NCBI GenBank assembly: GCA_011037195.1
Contig: JAAEAF010014556.1
Span: forward strand, 1-64,000
DNA: 64,000 nt
Direction of reading: 5' to 3'
From: Triatoma infestans
Lineage: Eukaryota > Arthropoda > Insecta > Hemiptera > Reduviidae
Shown here: piece by piece, positions 1 through 10,015 of the stretch
Layout of the letters: each line of letters begins with the position of its first letter
How positions within the stretch are numbered: the stretch's first letter is position 1
Notes under the pieces: model-generated
The model's input: the letters and a program-made list of their open reading frames with translations, nothing else
What the model was told of the DNA's origin: nothing
Database searches by the model: none
Position numbers and translations under genes: made by a program

Positions 1-480
1 TACCACTGCAATGCGAAGGTTACGGACAAAATGCATCAACCGGAAGCTCGACTTTACTAAATGGTTTTTTATTAGCAGTTTTTCGCGATTTTCTTCAAAC
101 TTCCGATCTACCTACACACGTAAATATTTCACACTTTCTATTTCAAACATTTTTCCGGGTAAAACTAATTTTTTTATGGGGTTCTCTGGGAAACTTCCCT
201 CTAAAGCACCACATCACTGCAATGTATGCTTTTACTACCGTTATGCTTTACAAGTATTACTAGAATTACAAACTTTAAAAAATTAAAAAATCGGTTGACC
301 GTTTCTCAGAGTTTTTTTGGAGTTTTGTCTCCAAGTGCCGCAATAATTTTCTTTAAACTCGAAATGCGCTATCTACACAGAAATGCATACAAACCTTTCC
401 AGAGATATTTAATTTTAGGGTGTTAGGAGGAATCTGGCTATTACGTTTTAAATTTTAAGTGTGTTTGTGTAATGTTTTTT
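1..480 (+). repeat. Repeat A, partial copy cut by the window edge
   Basis: This stretch carries two consecutive repeat A modules: 'caaccggaagctcgactttact', 'tttttcgcgattttcttcaaactt', then a 'caaacatttttccggg' block and a second 'tttctttaaactcg' block. The same order of blocks recurs in about 20 other places in the window. Its left end lies outside the window. No coding capacity is visible. Confidence 0.75.
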
Positions 481-620
481 TTTTTGACGCTCTCTTCTGG
501 ACTGCCAGGTGTTCATTCCATCATCTGCCTGGGTGGGAATTTTTGTCCTTAACCACCTCTATATTTATGCTATGGCAACTAAAAGTTCCAATATGTGGAT
601 GGGTCCGCAATGCTGGATAA

Positions 621-794
621 CATCTGGTATTTTATCCGTCCTAGCAGGCATATTCCTTTTGAAGTGGTTGAGGCAATCATTGAAGTGAACTCTCTACACG
701 AACTTGGTGAATTTGCTCTGATGACGGATGAAAATCCGAAACCGATCAGGAACTAAAAGGAATATGCATGCTACGACGGATAAAGTACCAGATA
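621..794. repeat. Inverted repeat with a hammerhead-like core
   Basis: The 40-bp arm at 621-660 (catctggtattttatccgtc...) is matched in reverse complement at 755-794 with only a few mismatches. The roughly 95-bp spacer contains CTGATGA at 718-724, a short GGAT/ATCC stem and GAAA at 738-741, in the order of a hammerhead core. This layout resembles terminal segments of Penelope-like elements. The right arm ends at the insertion point of the neighbouring LTR. Confidence 0.5.
712..752 (+). ncRNA. Hammerhead-ribozyme-like motif, degenerate
   Basis: CTGATGA (718-724) is followed by C, a four-pair stem GGAT/ATCC closed by a GAAA loop, then GAAA (738-741), CC and GATC. This matches the strand order CUGANGA, stem II, GAAA, stem III. 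Stem I is poor, with about two pairs between GCT and AGG, and stem III has a C-A mismatch. It is probably a decayed ribozyme of the Penelope type. Confidence 0.35.
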
Positions 795-1096
795 TAATGG
801 GTATGTTGAAGGAGAGAAAATGGTTTAGTTTGGATTAATAAACTCTAGATATGGCTGAACACTGTTTAATGTAAAAAGTGACACTAACTGCTTGGACTTT
901 ACACTAAAATGGTAGAGTATAGTAGAGTGGTAAAGGGTGAGGTAGATGACACGTTGCGACAGGCGAGTGAACTCTGCTGTATGTCTATCTTCCGTCGTTG
1001 TATTTATGCAGTTTCTCCCAGTCTAGCCGTGAGAGTGGTCCTGTCATTTTCGTCTCTCTTTCTCTGCTATGGATCCCTCTTTTGGATCCTATTATA
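794..1096 (-). mobile_element. Solo LTR, copy 1, 5-bp TSD
   Basis: On the minus strand this 303-bp segment begins TATAATAGGATCC and ends near CCCATTAT. It is bounded by the direct repeat CAGAT at 789-793 and 1097-1101 on the plus strand. It shares the block 'acagtgttcagc' plus the terminal tag with segments at 30.4, 34.0 and 35.6 kb, each also flanked by a 5 or 6-bp duplication. No internal coding region is attached, so it is read as a solo LTR. Superfamily is uncertain; BEL/Pao or Gypsy both give duplications of this size. Confidence 0.65.
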
Positions 1097-1101
1097 CAGA
1101 T

Positions 1102-2130
1102 AAAAGTTCCAAGTTTAATTTGTCCATTTTTATAATTTCATCATTTGCTGTAAAAGAAAATCGTCTTGGTGTTTCATGTCAGATTTGGGTGGGGGTGGGG
1201 GGGATTTTCAGTTAGAATTTCCCTGGAAAGATTGTATGGATATTATGGTAGACTTTCAAAACTAATTGGATAGTTCACAAATTGTCAGTGTGGTGGCGGC
1301 ATAATTAGTATAACCTTTACTAATTATCTGACCTTTGACCATAATATCTATCAATTTGTTTGTTTTTTGTTTTTTTAAAGAAAGAAAGGTGAAAGGTTCT
1401 TTATAGTTTGTTTTTTTTAATTTTCTTTTCCGTTAAAATCTGAAATACGCTTTAATTTTTATACCGTTATTTGTTAATTAAAATTTCTAAATATAGAAAT
1501 GTAGTAATCTTTTTGGTTTAACTTAATATTCTAAAAGATGTTTTTCTTGACTTTTAAATATGACGTTATTTTTATTTGTTTAATAGCCACGCAATTAGTT
1601 TTGTAGACAGGCAATATCTAATCTTTGAATCATTAGTGAGTTTATTTCTAAATGAATTATGGTAAATTTGCTGAATTAATGGTTTACAATCTAGACGTTT
1701 AATAGAGTGATTCCTTTTCTGTGGTTGTATAAAATTGGCCAAGATTGGTATCTGGTATGAGAACTGTAGTTATTCAACATTCCCCAGATACACTTAAATC
1801 AATTATTATTAAGAGAAATTACAAAGTTATTGTGGAAAACTTGGGTAAACCAGTGTCATGAACAACGGGATTTTTTTGGTACAGCGTAGGGTCCCAACTA
1901 GCAGATTTTTACAAAAACTTCAGCCCTTAAAGAAAGAAAAAATCGTGTGAACACTTACTCAGCTTTATCTTAATACAATCTAGTTAAATGACATTTTCTA
2001 ATAAATCAAGAACTTCACCAATTTTAATAATATGATAATATTTAGCGAGAGAACATAATGACCGTTTTCGACTAAAGATTTCATTTAGTCGCTACTTAGA
2101 TCTTCAAACATTTGGTTCCGGTGAAACCTT
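1102..2130. other. Featureless AT-rich sequence
   Basis: I see no gene, recognised repeat or structured RNA here. It contains a short G-rich run near 1190-1205 and many T runs. Confidence 0.5.
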
Positions 2131-2134
2131 AATA

Positions 2135-2215
2135 TCGGTTCAGTTGATAGAGTTGTGAAGTCTCATCATCATTCGATGGCGGGTTCGATTGCCGTTAGGC
2201 AGGCTTTAAATATAT
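2135..2215 (+). repeat. tRNA-like SINE head, fragment
   Basis: A possible A box ('cagttgatagagttg') is followed about 35 bases later by a good B box (gggttcgattgcc). This is the promoter arrangement of a tRNA-derived SINE. The body is short and ends in AT-rich sequence, and no cloverleaf can be drawn convincingly. Confidence 0.35.
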
Positions 2216-2219
2216 ATTT

Positions 2220-3230
2220 CTTTAAATAAAAGTATTTGATCACAATATATGTTGCCTTCGTTTATCGCATTTCAGTAGTCGTATGCTAGAGGTACCGAAA
2301 AATAAATAACATAAATAAAGTAAGTCCTTCTAAAGAAGTAAATAGAAGAAAATAGAAAGTAGAAGTCCTTCTAATTATATGTATAATTAGTAATTGCAAA
2401 TATGTATATATTGTATAAGTGATTTGTTTTGCATAATACAGTATAAAGTTGGCGTGGTAGATTAGTGAGAATACAGTGAATATATATATTGTAGGGAGGA
2501 ATCATATCCCCCTCTCACTCTGCCTGTCTTTCCTGTGTTGGTAGTTGGCTGTTGTTCTTGGGTATAGACGTTGTTTCCAAAGGATGTTGCTAGGTGAAAT
2601 TGGTAACAAAGCGTATCTCTTCTTCATACAGTTTGTTACTCTTATACTTACCGTACAACATGGATGCTCTTGTTTTGTTGTTGTTGCTGTTGTTGCTGCT
2701 GTAAACTGATAGGTGTCTATCTGTCTGTCGGTTTGAATGTGGTGTGTCTTTTGTTGTCTGTTAATGTTTCTGACATATCTATCTCTCTCGCTTTCTCGCT
2801 CTCTCTTTCACTCATGATCTGTCCCATTTCCCTGTACACCACCGGTCTATTATTTACATATTTCTCTTCACATTGGCTAATAATGCCTTCATCTTTTATG
2901 TGTACAGTAAAGCAAAATTATGATTTGTGTTAGTTGTAAGGTAGAGACAGCGATTAATTGTAACTTTTAGTTGCTAATTAGAAGTTAATTTTCTTTACCA
3001 TTTCTAATCTATTTACCCATCTGAATTGATCCCTTATAAATCAGAAATCTTATTGTGTGTGTGTTTGTGTGTGTGTTTGTGTGCGTGTGTGTGTGTGTGT
3101 GTGTTTTTTGTGTTTTATTTGCCTGTTTTCAGCATCAGTAATCTTATATTATTTATGCATCTATTCGTTACCATTACCTTAGAATAATAATTGTTTATCT
3201 CACTTTCTGTAAGAGTAAGTGTTTTTCCTT
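2220..3230. other. AT-rich sequence with microsatellites
   Basis: No gene is visible. The stretch holds a TTG/TGC-rich simple repeat at about 2670-2702, CT-rich sequence near 2780-2815 and an interrupted (GT)n tract at about 3054-3104. Confidence 0.55.
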
Positions 3231-3234
3231 GGAA

Positions 3235-3465
3235 AATGGCGTACTAAAACTTAAACAACCTAAAGACAGCACAGCAGTCTTTAAGAGTTACTCTAACATA
3301 ACACATAGTGTATGAATTTAAAGAAAATCGTTGCAGCTGTTTCGCGAAAATACTGAAGAAAAAAATACTTTATCGTAAACACATTATTCTCGTTGACGGA
3401 TTTTTAAAGAAATCTCTTCTTATCGGTTGCCCGGGAAACCATTAAACAATCTCGCAAATTGTTTT
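3235..3465 (-). repeat. Repeat A fragment, minus orientation
   Basis: The block 'tttaaagaaaatcgttgcag' followed by a 'cgaaaa...' run is the reverse complement of the repeat A module core. It abuts a plus-oriented copy starting at about 3466, giving a tail-to-tail junction. Confidence 0.5.
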
Positions 3466-4480
3466 AAGGGGAAGTATTGCGATCATGTCGAATAATTTGG
3501 TCAACCAAAAGTTTGTCCGATGTATATCCGGCCTCCGGATAGTATTATTACTGACCATCATGGGAATTGAGCTGTAGAGGCTTCTAGCGAGAGAAAATCT
3601 AAGGGCAGCACAGCTGTATTCGATCCCGGAACCTCGGAGTGGCTAGCCTCGGAAGTACTGCGAACTTGTCAAATATTCGAAATTAAGTTTTCACCGGGAA
3701 AATAGTGGTTTTTAGCGAATGGTCTGTATTTGCATGTGTGTTAACAAAATATTTCAAAAACAAAAAGTTGCAAGAAGCTCAAACTTGGTGTTTCGTTTAG
3801 GTACTACCACCGCGTCTGACGGGAAGGTTTCGGGTATAATCCATCAACCAGCGGAAGTGCAACTTTACCAATTTTTTGTTTATAACATTTTTCGTGATTT
3901 TCTCGAAAACGGCCTCAATGATTTTTTTTAAACTTCGTATACTGTGTACACATATAAATATCTATCACTTTTATTTGAAACTTTCCCCAGAATTTTTGTT
4001 TGGGGGTGTTATTCCCTGTAAGCTTTCCTTTAAAGTACCACTTCAATACAGTATCTGGTTCCACCACTAATGTAATATTAATATACATTAGAAGAGTGCT
4101 AGAATTCTAAATTTGAAGAAAATCAGTTAACCAGAAGTGCAAAAATTTGCAGAGTAGGTTTTGGAGTTTGTTATGCTGACTGCACAGATATAAACGCATC
4201 ACTTTTATTAGAAAACATTTTGCCAATAAGGATTGATTTTTAGATAGTTGCGCGGAATTTGTGGCATTCAATTTCAATTGATTGATGCAGTTGGTGCGCT
4301 CTAGTGAGCCACAATACCATCACTTCTCTGTCTGCCACTATCCCCGCACTATCTCCATATTTATGTTTGGACAAAGAATACATAGAATTTGGGTTCAAAG
4401 AAAATTTGTCATATTACATATAATTGGACTAAAAGGAGTAATAGAAAGTTGTGTGAGTAAATTCAGAACAGATTTTTCCG
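3466..4480 (+). repeat. Repeat A copy split by a SINE
   Basis: The copy starts with 'ggggaagtattgcgatcatg', is interrupted by a SINE, resumes at 3651 with 'ggaagtactgcgaacttgtc', and then runs through the 'cgtttaggtactaccaccgc', 'ggaagtgcaactttacc' and 'tttatttgaaac' blocks. It closes at 'ggagtaatagaaagttgtg' near 4435-4455. This is one of the longer copies, about 850 bp without the insert. Confidence 0.75.
3490..3650 (-). mobile_element. tRNA-derived SINE inserted in repeat A
   Basis: Read on the minus strand this has a tRNA-like head and a body containing 'gctgtgctgcccttagattt', shared with the SINE at 41.6 kb. It is flanked by an imperfect 20-bp duplication of repeat A sequence (3470-3489 and 3651-3670, 17 of 20 matching). 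That identifies it as an insertion younger than the repeat A copy. The head is diverged. Confidence 0.6.
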
Positions 4481-4484
4481 CGAA

Positions 4485-5365
4485 AACTTAATTTTCAAAA
4501 TTTGACGCGATTACAATATCTTTTCTTAAGGCTGCCCTCTTAAGCAGTGATTACAAAGGCCGTTTCATCTTTCTACAAAAACAGTAATGACTATGATAAT
4601 TCTGAGGAATTTTTGTAATTACCATGAAAACTTCATGAAATTTAAGAAGAGAATTTCAACAGTAGTCAACATGTGGTTGACCCAATTGAGCTGCAGATGG
4701 AAGAAAATTATTCAAGTTTGCTGTAATAACTTTATCTCATCAACAACTTGAAGAACTTCCCAAGAACACCCCCACCACCCCCCAGCTTCTTGTAACTCAA
4801 GTGGGGGACTTATCCAAGCAGGCTTATCACATGCTCTGAGCACTATGATTAATGGTTTGTATGTGAATAGCAGCTATTCTAAAGTGTGGTTGGTTGCTTT
4901 CTAACAGTGATGGGACGGATTGAGGATAAGGTCGTCACATTCGTCACAAGTTAATGAATCTTATTCTTCTCAATCCTAATGATTCTCTTCCATCACACTT
5001 CAACATTCATCCGTTGAAAACCAACTCATACTCTCTCCATCTATCTATCCTCTCTCCGCATTGAGTCATCAATTGATTGAATAGTTTCTAAATTTGTTGC
5101 TATGTCATTTTGATTGGTTCAGTAATTTTTTTTTATAACCTTTATTTATAGTTTTGTACTTTTTAATGATTTTTAGCAACTTCGAAACATACGCGTTAAT
5201 GTTAAGAATTAAAGGCTCAAAGCAGGGTGATCAAAAAGGACACTGGAAATTTGTTTACGCTAAATTTCTCAGCAGTTGGAAAAGTAACCAGCCTAACAAC
5301 ACGGAACAAAGTTGCCATCGACAATACCAAAAATTCATATCCTTGAAATAAATCCAGCAGAGGTA
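4485..5365. other. Unassigned intergenic sequence
   Basis: I see no gene or recognised repeat. A C-rich patch near 4768-4790 and ordinary AT-rich sequence are all that stands out. Confidence 0.45.
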
Positions 5366-5369
5366 TTGT

Positions 5370-5600
5370 TGATTCCAACCATTGGGTTTAGCGTACACAC
5401 CTCCGACAGGAAGTTATCTGTTAAAATTCCTCAACCGCTATTTTCTAGAAATTGGTACCAATGCTTTTCTTTAAACTTTGTGGTGCCTTTTTTATCACAA
5501 ACAGATGTAGTTTATTAATCCTGGTATACTAACTATACATATAGAAAACCTATCACTTACTTGTTCGTTTTACGGAAGAAAACTAAATGTCGGAAGTCTG
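5370..5600 (+). repeat. Repeat A fragment, degenerate
   Basis: Short blocks such as 'ctgttaaaattcctcaaccg' and 'ttctttaaacttt' match the central part of repeat A in the plus orientation. The rest is strongly diverged. Confidence 0.4.
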
Positions 5601-5609
5601 CTACAACAG

Positions 5610-6480
5610 TAAGAGAAAATATAATGGGAAGCCCACAGGAGTTTCTCTTACTGCAGTTTACAAAGCTCAGCTCTCTATGATTGATAAATTTACTCCAAAC
5701 ATATAATTTTGACTAAATGTTTACTTCTTTTTTTTCGCTTTAATTATCAATGTGAGAAGCTAAAACTTAATTAAATGACTTTCTTTAGGAAAGCATAACT
5801 TCTCCTCCTCCAAAAACTCCAAAAACCCACTTAAATGAACTTTTTCAAAAGAAGCGGAAACAAAAGTGATAGATCTCTGTGTTCATAGTTAGTAAAACAA
5901 ATTTAATGATATCCATCGGTATTTTTATGACGAAATTGAAAAAAAAATGTTCTGCCAAAACGCACTTCCAGTGAGCCGATTTTCCTCTAAATCAGAATTT
6001 CCGCAACATGTTTAATTCTAATTAATATTGTTTTGATGTTAGAATTGTATAATAAACTGAAATAGCACTTTATAGCAAACATTAACCCCACCATCACTCA
6101 AAAGCCCCTTAATTGGATTTTCCTAGAGAATGTTTCAAATAAAAGTTGTAGCTCTTTGTGTAATATTTGTAGGTGATATAATTAGTTTAAAGTATATTGT
6201 TGGAGCCGTTTACGAGAAAATCGTAAAAAACTGAAAAACTCATTGAGTAAGTGGTATTTCTGGTTGAGGAATTTTGACTTATAAGTTCATGTCAAGTATG
6301 AACTTTCTGCAATTTTTCGTTTTTGCTATGCTCTTTACATACACAGAGACAGTTTTCTAAAAACCCCTTTTTGGAGTCAGGGTATCTTCAAACATATATT
6401 TCCGGTGAAAACTTGATATCGAAAATTTGGCACAATCACAATACCCACTTTTACATAAGAGAAAGAAAAAGAAAAGTTAT
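5610..6480 (-). repeat. Repeat A copy, minus orientation
   Basis: The copy runs from a 'tttctcttactgcag' end through 'caaataaaagttgtagctct' and 'tacgagaaaatcgtaaaaaa' to 'tttccggtgaaaacttgata' and 'cacaatcacaatacccac' at its other end. It is nearly full length, with the module order inverted relative to the copies at 3.5 and 7 kb. Confidence 0.7.
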
Positions 6481-7045
6481 AAATAAGTAGTTGATAATTT
6501 CTTAGGCGTATTAATATGACTTCCTACTAGATGATAGCAGCAATAACGGCCACTTGTAGATCACAATCTTCAGCGTCCCGCAGTTCCCCCTTCACTTCCA
6601 ACCACGTAGCTGTGGCAGTAATAACATTTCACCATCAACTAGGGTTATCTAACCGTACACTATCTCATATATATATATGTACAAATACCCATGGAGGGTG
6701 TATACTACTCTCCTGGACATACTTTAAGGAAGCAGTGGTCGGTCGGTTGCTCTTCCCCTCTCTGTCTGCCACTAGTGTCGAGCTGGTGAACTAGTCCCTG
6801 GGTGAAGCAGTGAGGCTGGTGGGTTTACATTTAGGGCACCACCAAAAATCTATTATATACCTTCCTTATCTCCGCTTCACACACACAAACACACTGTACA
6901 TAAAATCGCTTTGCATAGAGCCCCTTGTTATTTAGATTACTTTAAAAACATACATGGACACATTATGGTCTAACGCTTAATAATTCCTCTCATTTTATTA
7001 TATTATTTAAATACAACGTTCATTATATTATTTATGTACTGAATT
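6481..7045. other. Unassigned sequence
   Basis: No gene is supported. The open frame at 6531-6794 has no recognisable domain and no similarity to anything else in the window, so I treat it as chance. Confidence 0.4.
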
Positions 7046-8755
7046 TTTACTTTCTCTTACCCTTAGTAAGAGGGATATTGAGATCGTGCCAGATTTTCGA
7101 AATTGAGTTTTCTGAGGCCCCCTAAAAATTGTTTTTAGTTAATATTGTGGTCTGTGTGTGTGTGTGTGAACAAAAATTTCAGAAAACAAAAAAATCGCAA
7201 GGAGCTCAAACTTGATATTCCGATAGGTACGACCATCGCATCTGACACCAAGGTTTCGGGCAACCACAACTTTACTAAATAGTTTTTTTTTTTTCAATTT
7301 TCGCGATTTTCTTTAAACTTCGTATATTCATAATAACTAACAAATTAATACTGGAGCAGCATTTGACTAACTTGCATAACTGGAACATCACATGGAAAAG
7401 TAAACTCAATACAAACAAAACAAAAACAGTATACTTTACTCTCTAAGACGGAAGACATACCTGTGAAATATAATAACGAACCATTACCGTTAAGTAACTC
7501 AGTAAAATATTTAGGGATGCACTTGGACAAACGAGACAACTTGGGCAACACATGTAAAGACTAAAAGACTTGAACTTAATTTAAGTTTCAAACAATTATA
7601 TAGATTACTAAAGACAAGATCCACGTTAAACATAAACAACAAACTCCTAATTTACAAGACTACTGAAACCAATTTGGACATATGGACTTCAGCTTTGGGG
7701 AGCGGTAAACAGATATATTTGAAAAAAATTCAGACATTCCAATCTCGCCCACTGCGGACTATCCTTTCATCTCCTTTCTATGTTACCAAGAGACAATACA
7801 TAAAGACACAAACACTGACAGTACAACAAGCAGCATATCGACTGTACACTAAGTATCATGTCAAACTGAACGGTCATACAAATCTTCTCATCAACAACTT
7901 ACAAACAACTCTAGTACCAGAAAGAACACTATAGCGGAGATGGCCACAGGACTTGTTACATCCACCGTAGACAAACTTCATACTGACTGACAGACCATAT
8001 TGAACGACATTATGAACTAGCATAATAATTACATTGACACCCATACATTCATTTCACTTCACATTTCATTTCTTCACTTCATAAACAAATCACTCCAACA
8101 GGGCCATCATTGGATGGGGTACATTGCACACATTCTACACGTCATCTTACAGACAACAGCATTACAGGCAAAATACATTTTGTGTTGGTACTGTATTACA
8201 AAAACTTGGTATATTAAGTACACAGATAAGTACCTGTAACTTTTATTAGAAACATTTTCCCGTGAAAATTAATTTCCAGGTAGGGAACAGTAACGTTATG
8301 CTTTTCACTGAGGTGCCACTTGAGTTCAGTGTATGCTTCTACCACCTACATAATATCAACATACATTAAAAGCATTACTAGGATTATTCCAAATTGGAAG
8401 TGAAGTTGGCTAACTGGAAGGGCGACTTTACACAATAGGGTTTTCATTTATTTTTTTTTTAGACTTTTCTCGAAAATGCCGAATGCTAATTTCCCAGATA
8501 TAACCCAGTCACTTTTATTTGAAATATTGCTGAATTTATGGCGTTAAATTGTAAAAATGTTATTCGGAGTTAGTTAATGTTATTGAAGCGCTCTTCTGGA
8601 CACTACTCTAATCTAACTGCCCGCCTGGTTTGGTAAGTTAATACTTGCCACCAGATCAGCTCTATATTATAATGAATGAGTAAAAGGTGCCATTGTAAAT
8701 GTAATTGTACTGAACAGGAGTAAGAGAAAGTCGTGTCCAGTATTCTATATAAACT
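7046..8755 (+). repeat. Repeat A copy split by a Jockey fragment
   Basis: It begins with the hairpin CTCTTAC...GTAAGAG at about 7056-7075 and carries a (TG)n tract at about 7150-7167. It is interrupted at 7329-8203 by a non-LTR retrotransposon, then resumes with 'taacttttattagaaacatt' and ends at 'aggagtaagagaaagtcgtg' near 8718-8737. Both termini are visible, so the uninterrupted element would be about 0.83 kb. Confidence 0.8.
7329..8203 (+). mobile_element. 5'-truncated Jockey-type non-LTR retrotransposon
   Basis: This is the 3' part of a Jockey-clade ORF2, the end of the reverse transcriptase, on the plus strand. Visible motifs, spread over several frames, are KYLGMHLDKR near 7508-7537, NKLLIYKT near 7640, LLKPIWTYGLQLWGA near 7660-7705 and FQSRPLRTI near 7740. 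Frameshifts and stops, such as the one after VYFTL near 7446, make it a pseudogene. Only about 875 bp of a normally 4-5 kb element is present. It is bounded by a 12-bp target-site duplication with one mismatch (ACTTcGTATATT at 7317-7328 and ACTTgGTATATT at 8204-8215) and ends in a short A run, as expected for target-primed reverse transcription. It lies wholly inside a repeat A copy, so it is younger than that copy. Confidence 0.85.
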
Positions 8756-9230
8756 TTTTTTTAATTTTTTTTTTACATTTTACAATCTAATTTTTAGGAA
8801 AGCTAATTTGTAGGTACTTAGTTTTTTTTTTTAAACAATATCATGATAAAACCGTTAGGGTCGTTTATTTTGTTACAAATAATAAGTTTTTTTTTCACAA
8901 TATGAAATAATTTTTCCCTCCACTGTCAGTAAACAGACAGTTTTGATCATTTCAAGTTTCCTTTCATCTAACCGCCATCACAAGCTTTGTGGTCTGCTCG
9001 TCAACAACCACACAATAGGCTGCTAGATTTCTTTCCTATGGCATTAGCACGAGCCATAGATTTCATTTTTATTATTATTTTTTGGTTTGTTTTTTAAGTT
9101 CCATCACACTAAAAAAAAAAAAAACACTAAAGCGGCATGTTTCATCTTGTCACGTGTCAATGAATTTGTTAGATCACGTGGTCTTTTTTTTTGGTAGTTT
9201 TTTTATCTGACATTTTTGACATTCATCCAA
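8756..9230. other. AT-rich sequence, no feature seen
   Basis: Long T and A runs dominate (for example 9111-9125). I see no coding or repeat signal. Confidence 0.45.
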
Positions 9231-9234
9231 ATAC

Positions 9235-9862
9235 AAATAATCTTGTTTTCACCGATGATGCTGCAATTCTGTTTCCTCATGGGGCTCCTGTCAAAGCAAC
9301 CGGCGCTCTTCAATCTTCATTTCAGTCTGCAGCTGTATAAGATCATGTACAGCTGAAATTACTTTAAAAATAGTGTATTCCTATTGCGAGTCACGTATGA
9401 TATCCCGGACTATACAGAGCAAACCACTGACATGGAACCCTCACTTTATATAACTCAAAAAACAAACAAATGTCAGCAATCTAAGATAATACTTAATGCT
9501 TGACAAACTAGACAAACGTTCAAAATTCACTCTGTCGAACAAGTAAGAGCTACATTTAAACCGTACAATCTAAATCCAAAAAAACAATAGTTCATGTTCC
9601 CGCTTCTACGTCATCAACTACACAATTCACTCCTCTCTAAATATTCTGTTTGTCTTAGAGCCAGCCAAAATTTCCAATTATATATGACGCCTATCTCCCA
9701 GGATGGTTGCTGTAGTGGCCTTCTACTAGCGGATAGTTATTGCCATATCACTTCCGTCATACCTTGAATGTGTTTGATTGCAAAAATTTTTCATTTTAAT
9801 TTCTTTCGCTTGCTGTACATTGTATAGCTATAGTTACGAAATTAATAAATTTAAAAAAAAAG
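9235..9862 (+). mobile_element. Probable degraded non-LTR retrotransposon 3' end
   Basis: Near 9255-9285 a frame reads FTDDAAILF, resembling the catalytic (F/Y)ADD box of reverse transcriptase. Later pieces can be aligned only loosely with a downstream RT region. The segment finishes with AATAAATTT and a run of A at about 9843-9861, a plausible poly(A) end. Every frame is riddled with stops. The clade cannot be assigned and the catalytic Ala is replaced by Thr, so this is a tentative call. Confidence 0.35.
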
Positions 9863-9896
9863 ATTTTTGTCATTTCTTCCAGACATTTTCTGTTTA

Positions 9897-10002
9897 ATAA
9901 TAATAATAATGTCTTTATTCAAAATAGAAATATAAACAGATAAAAAATTCATTCCTTCGGTTTTCACCAGATATACCTCACTGGCCCATGGCCGTCTGAA
10001 GG
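9897..10002 (-). mobile_element. Short retroposon with perfect 13-bp TSD
   Basis: About 106 bp lies between two exact copies of CATTTTCTGTTTA (9884-9896 and 10003-10015). On the minus strand it ends AATAAAGACATTATTATTATTA, that is, a polyadenylation-like hexamer and a (TTA)n tail. I-type and LOA-type retrotransposons end in simple repeats like this. It is probably a severely 5'-truncated copy of such an element or of a SINE using its machinery. Its tail resembles that of the larger element ending at 16.54 kb. Confidence 0.75.
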
Positions 10003-10015
10003 CATTTTCTGTTTA

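Noticed and set aside
2664..2933. 89-codon frame beginning with a run of cysteines
   Set aside because: The Cys run is a TGT/TGC simple repeat and the rest is a low-complexity Leu/Ser translation of CT-rich sequence.
9250..9290. Intact reverse transcriptase active site
   Set aside because: FTDD resembles the ADD box, but the neighbouring blocks are not recognisable in one frame, so only a degraded remnant is claimed.
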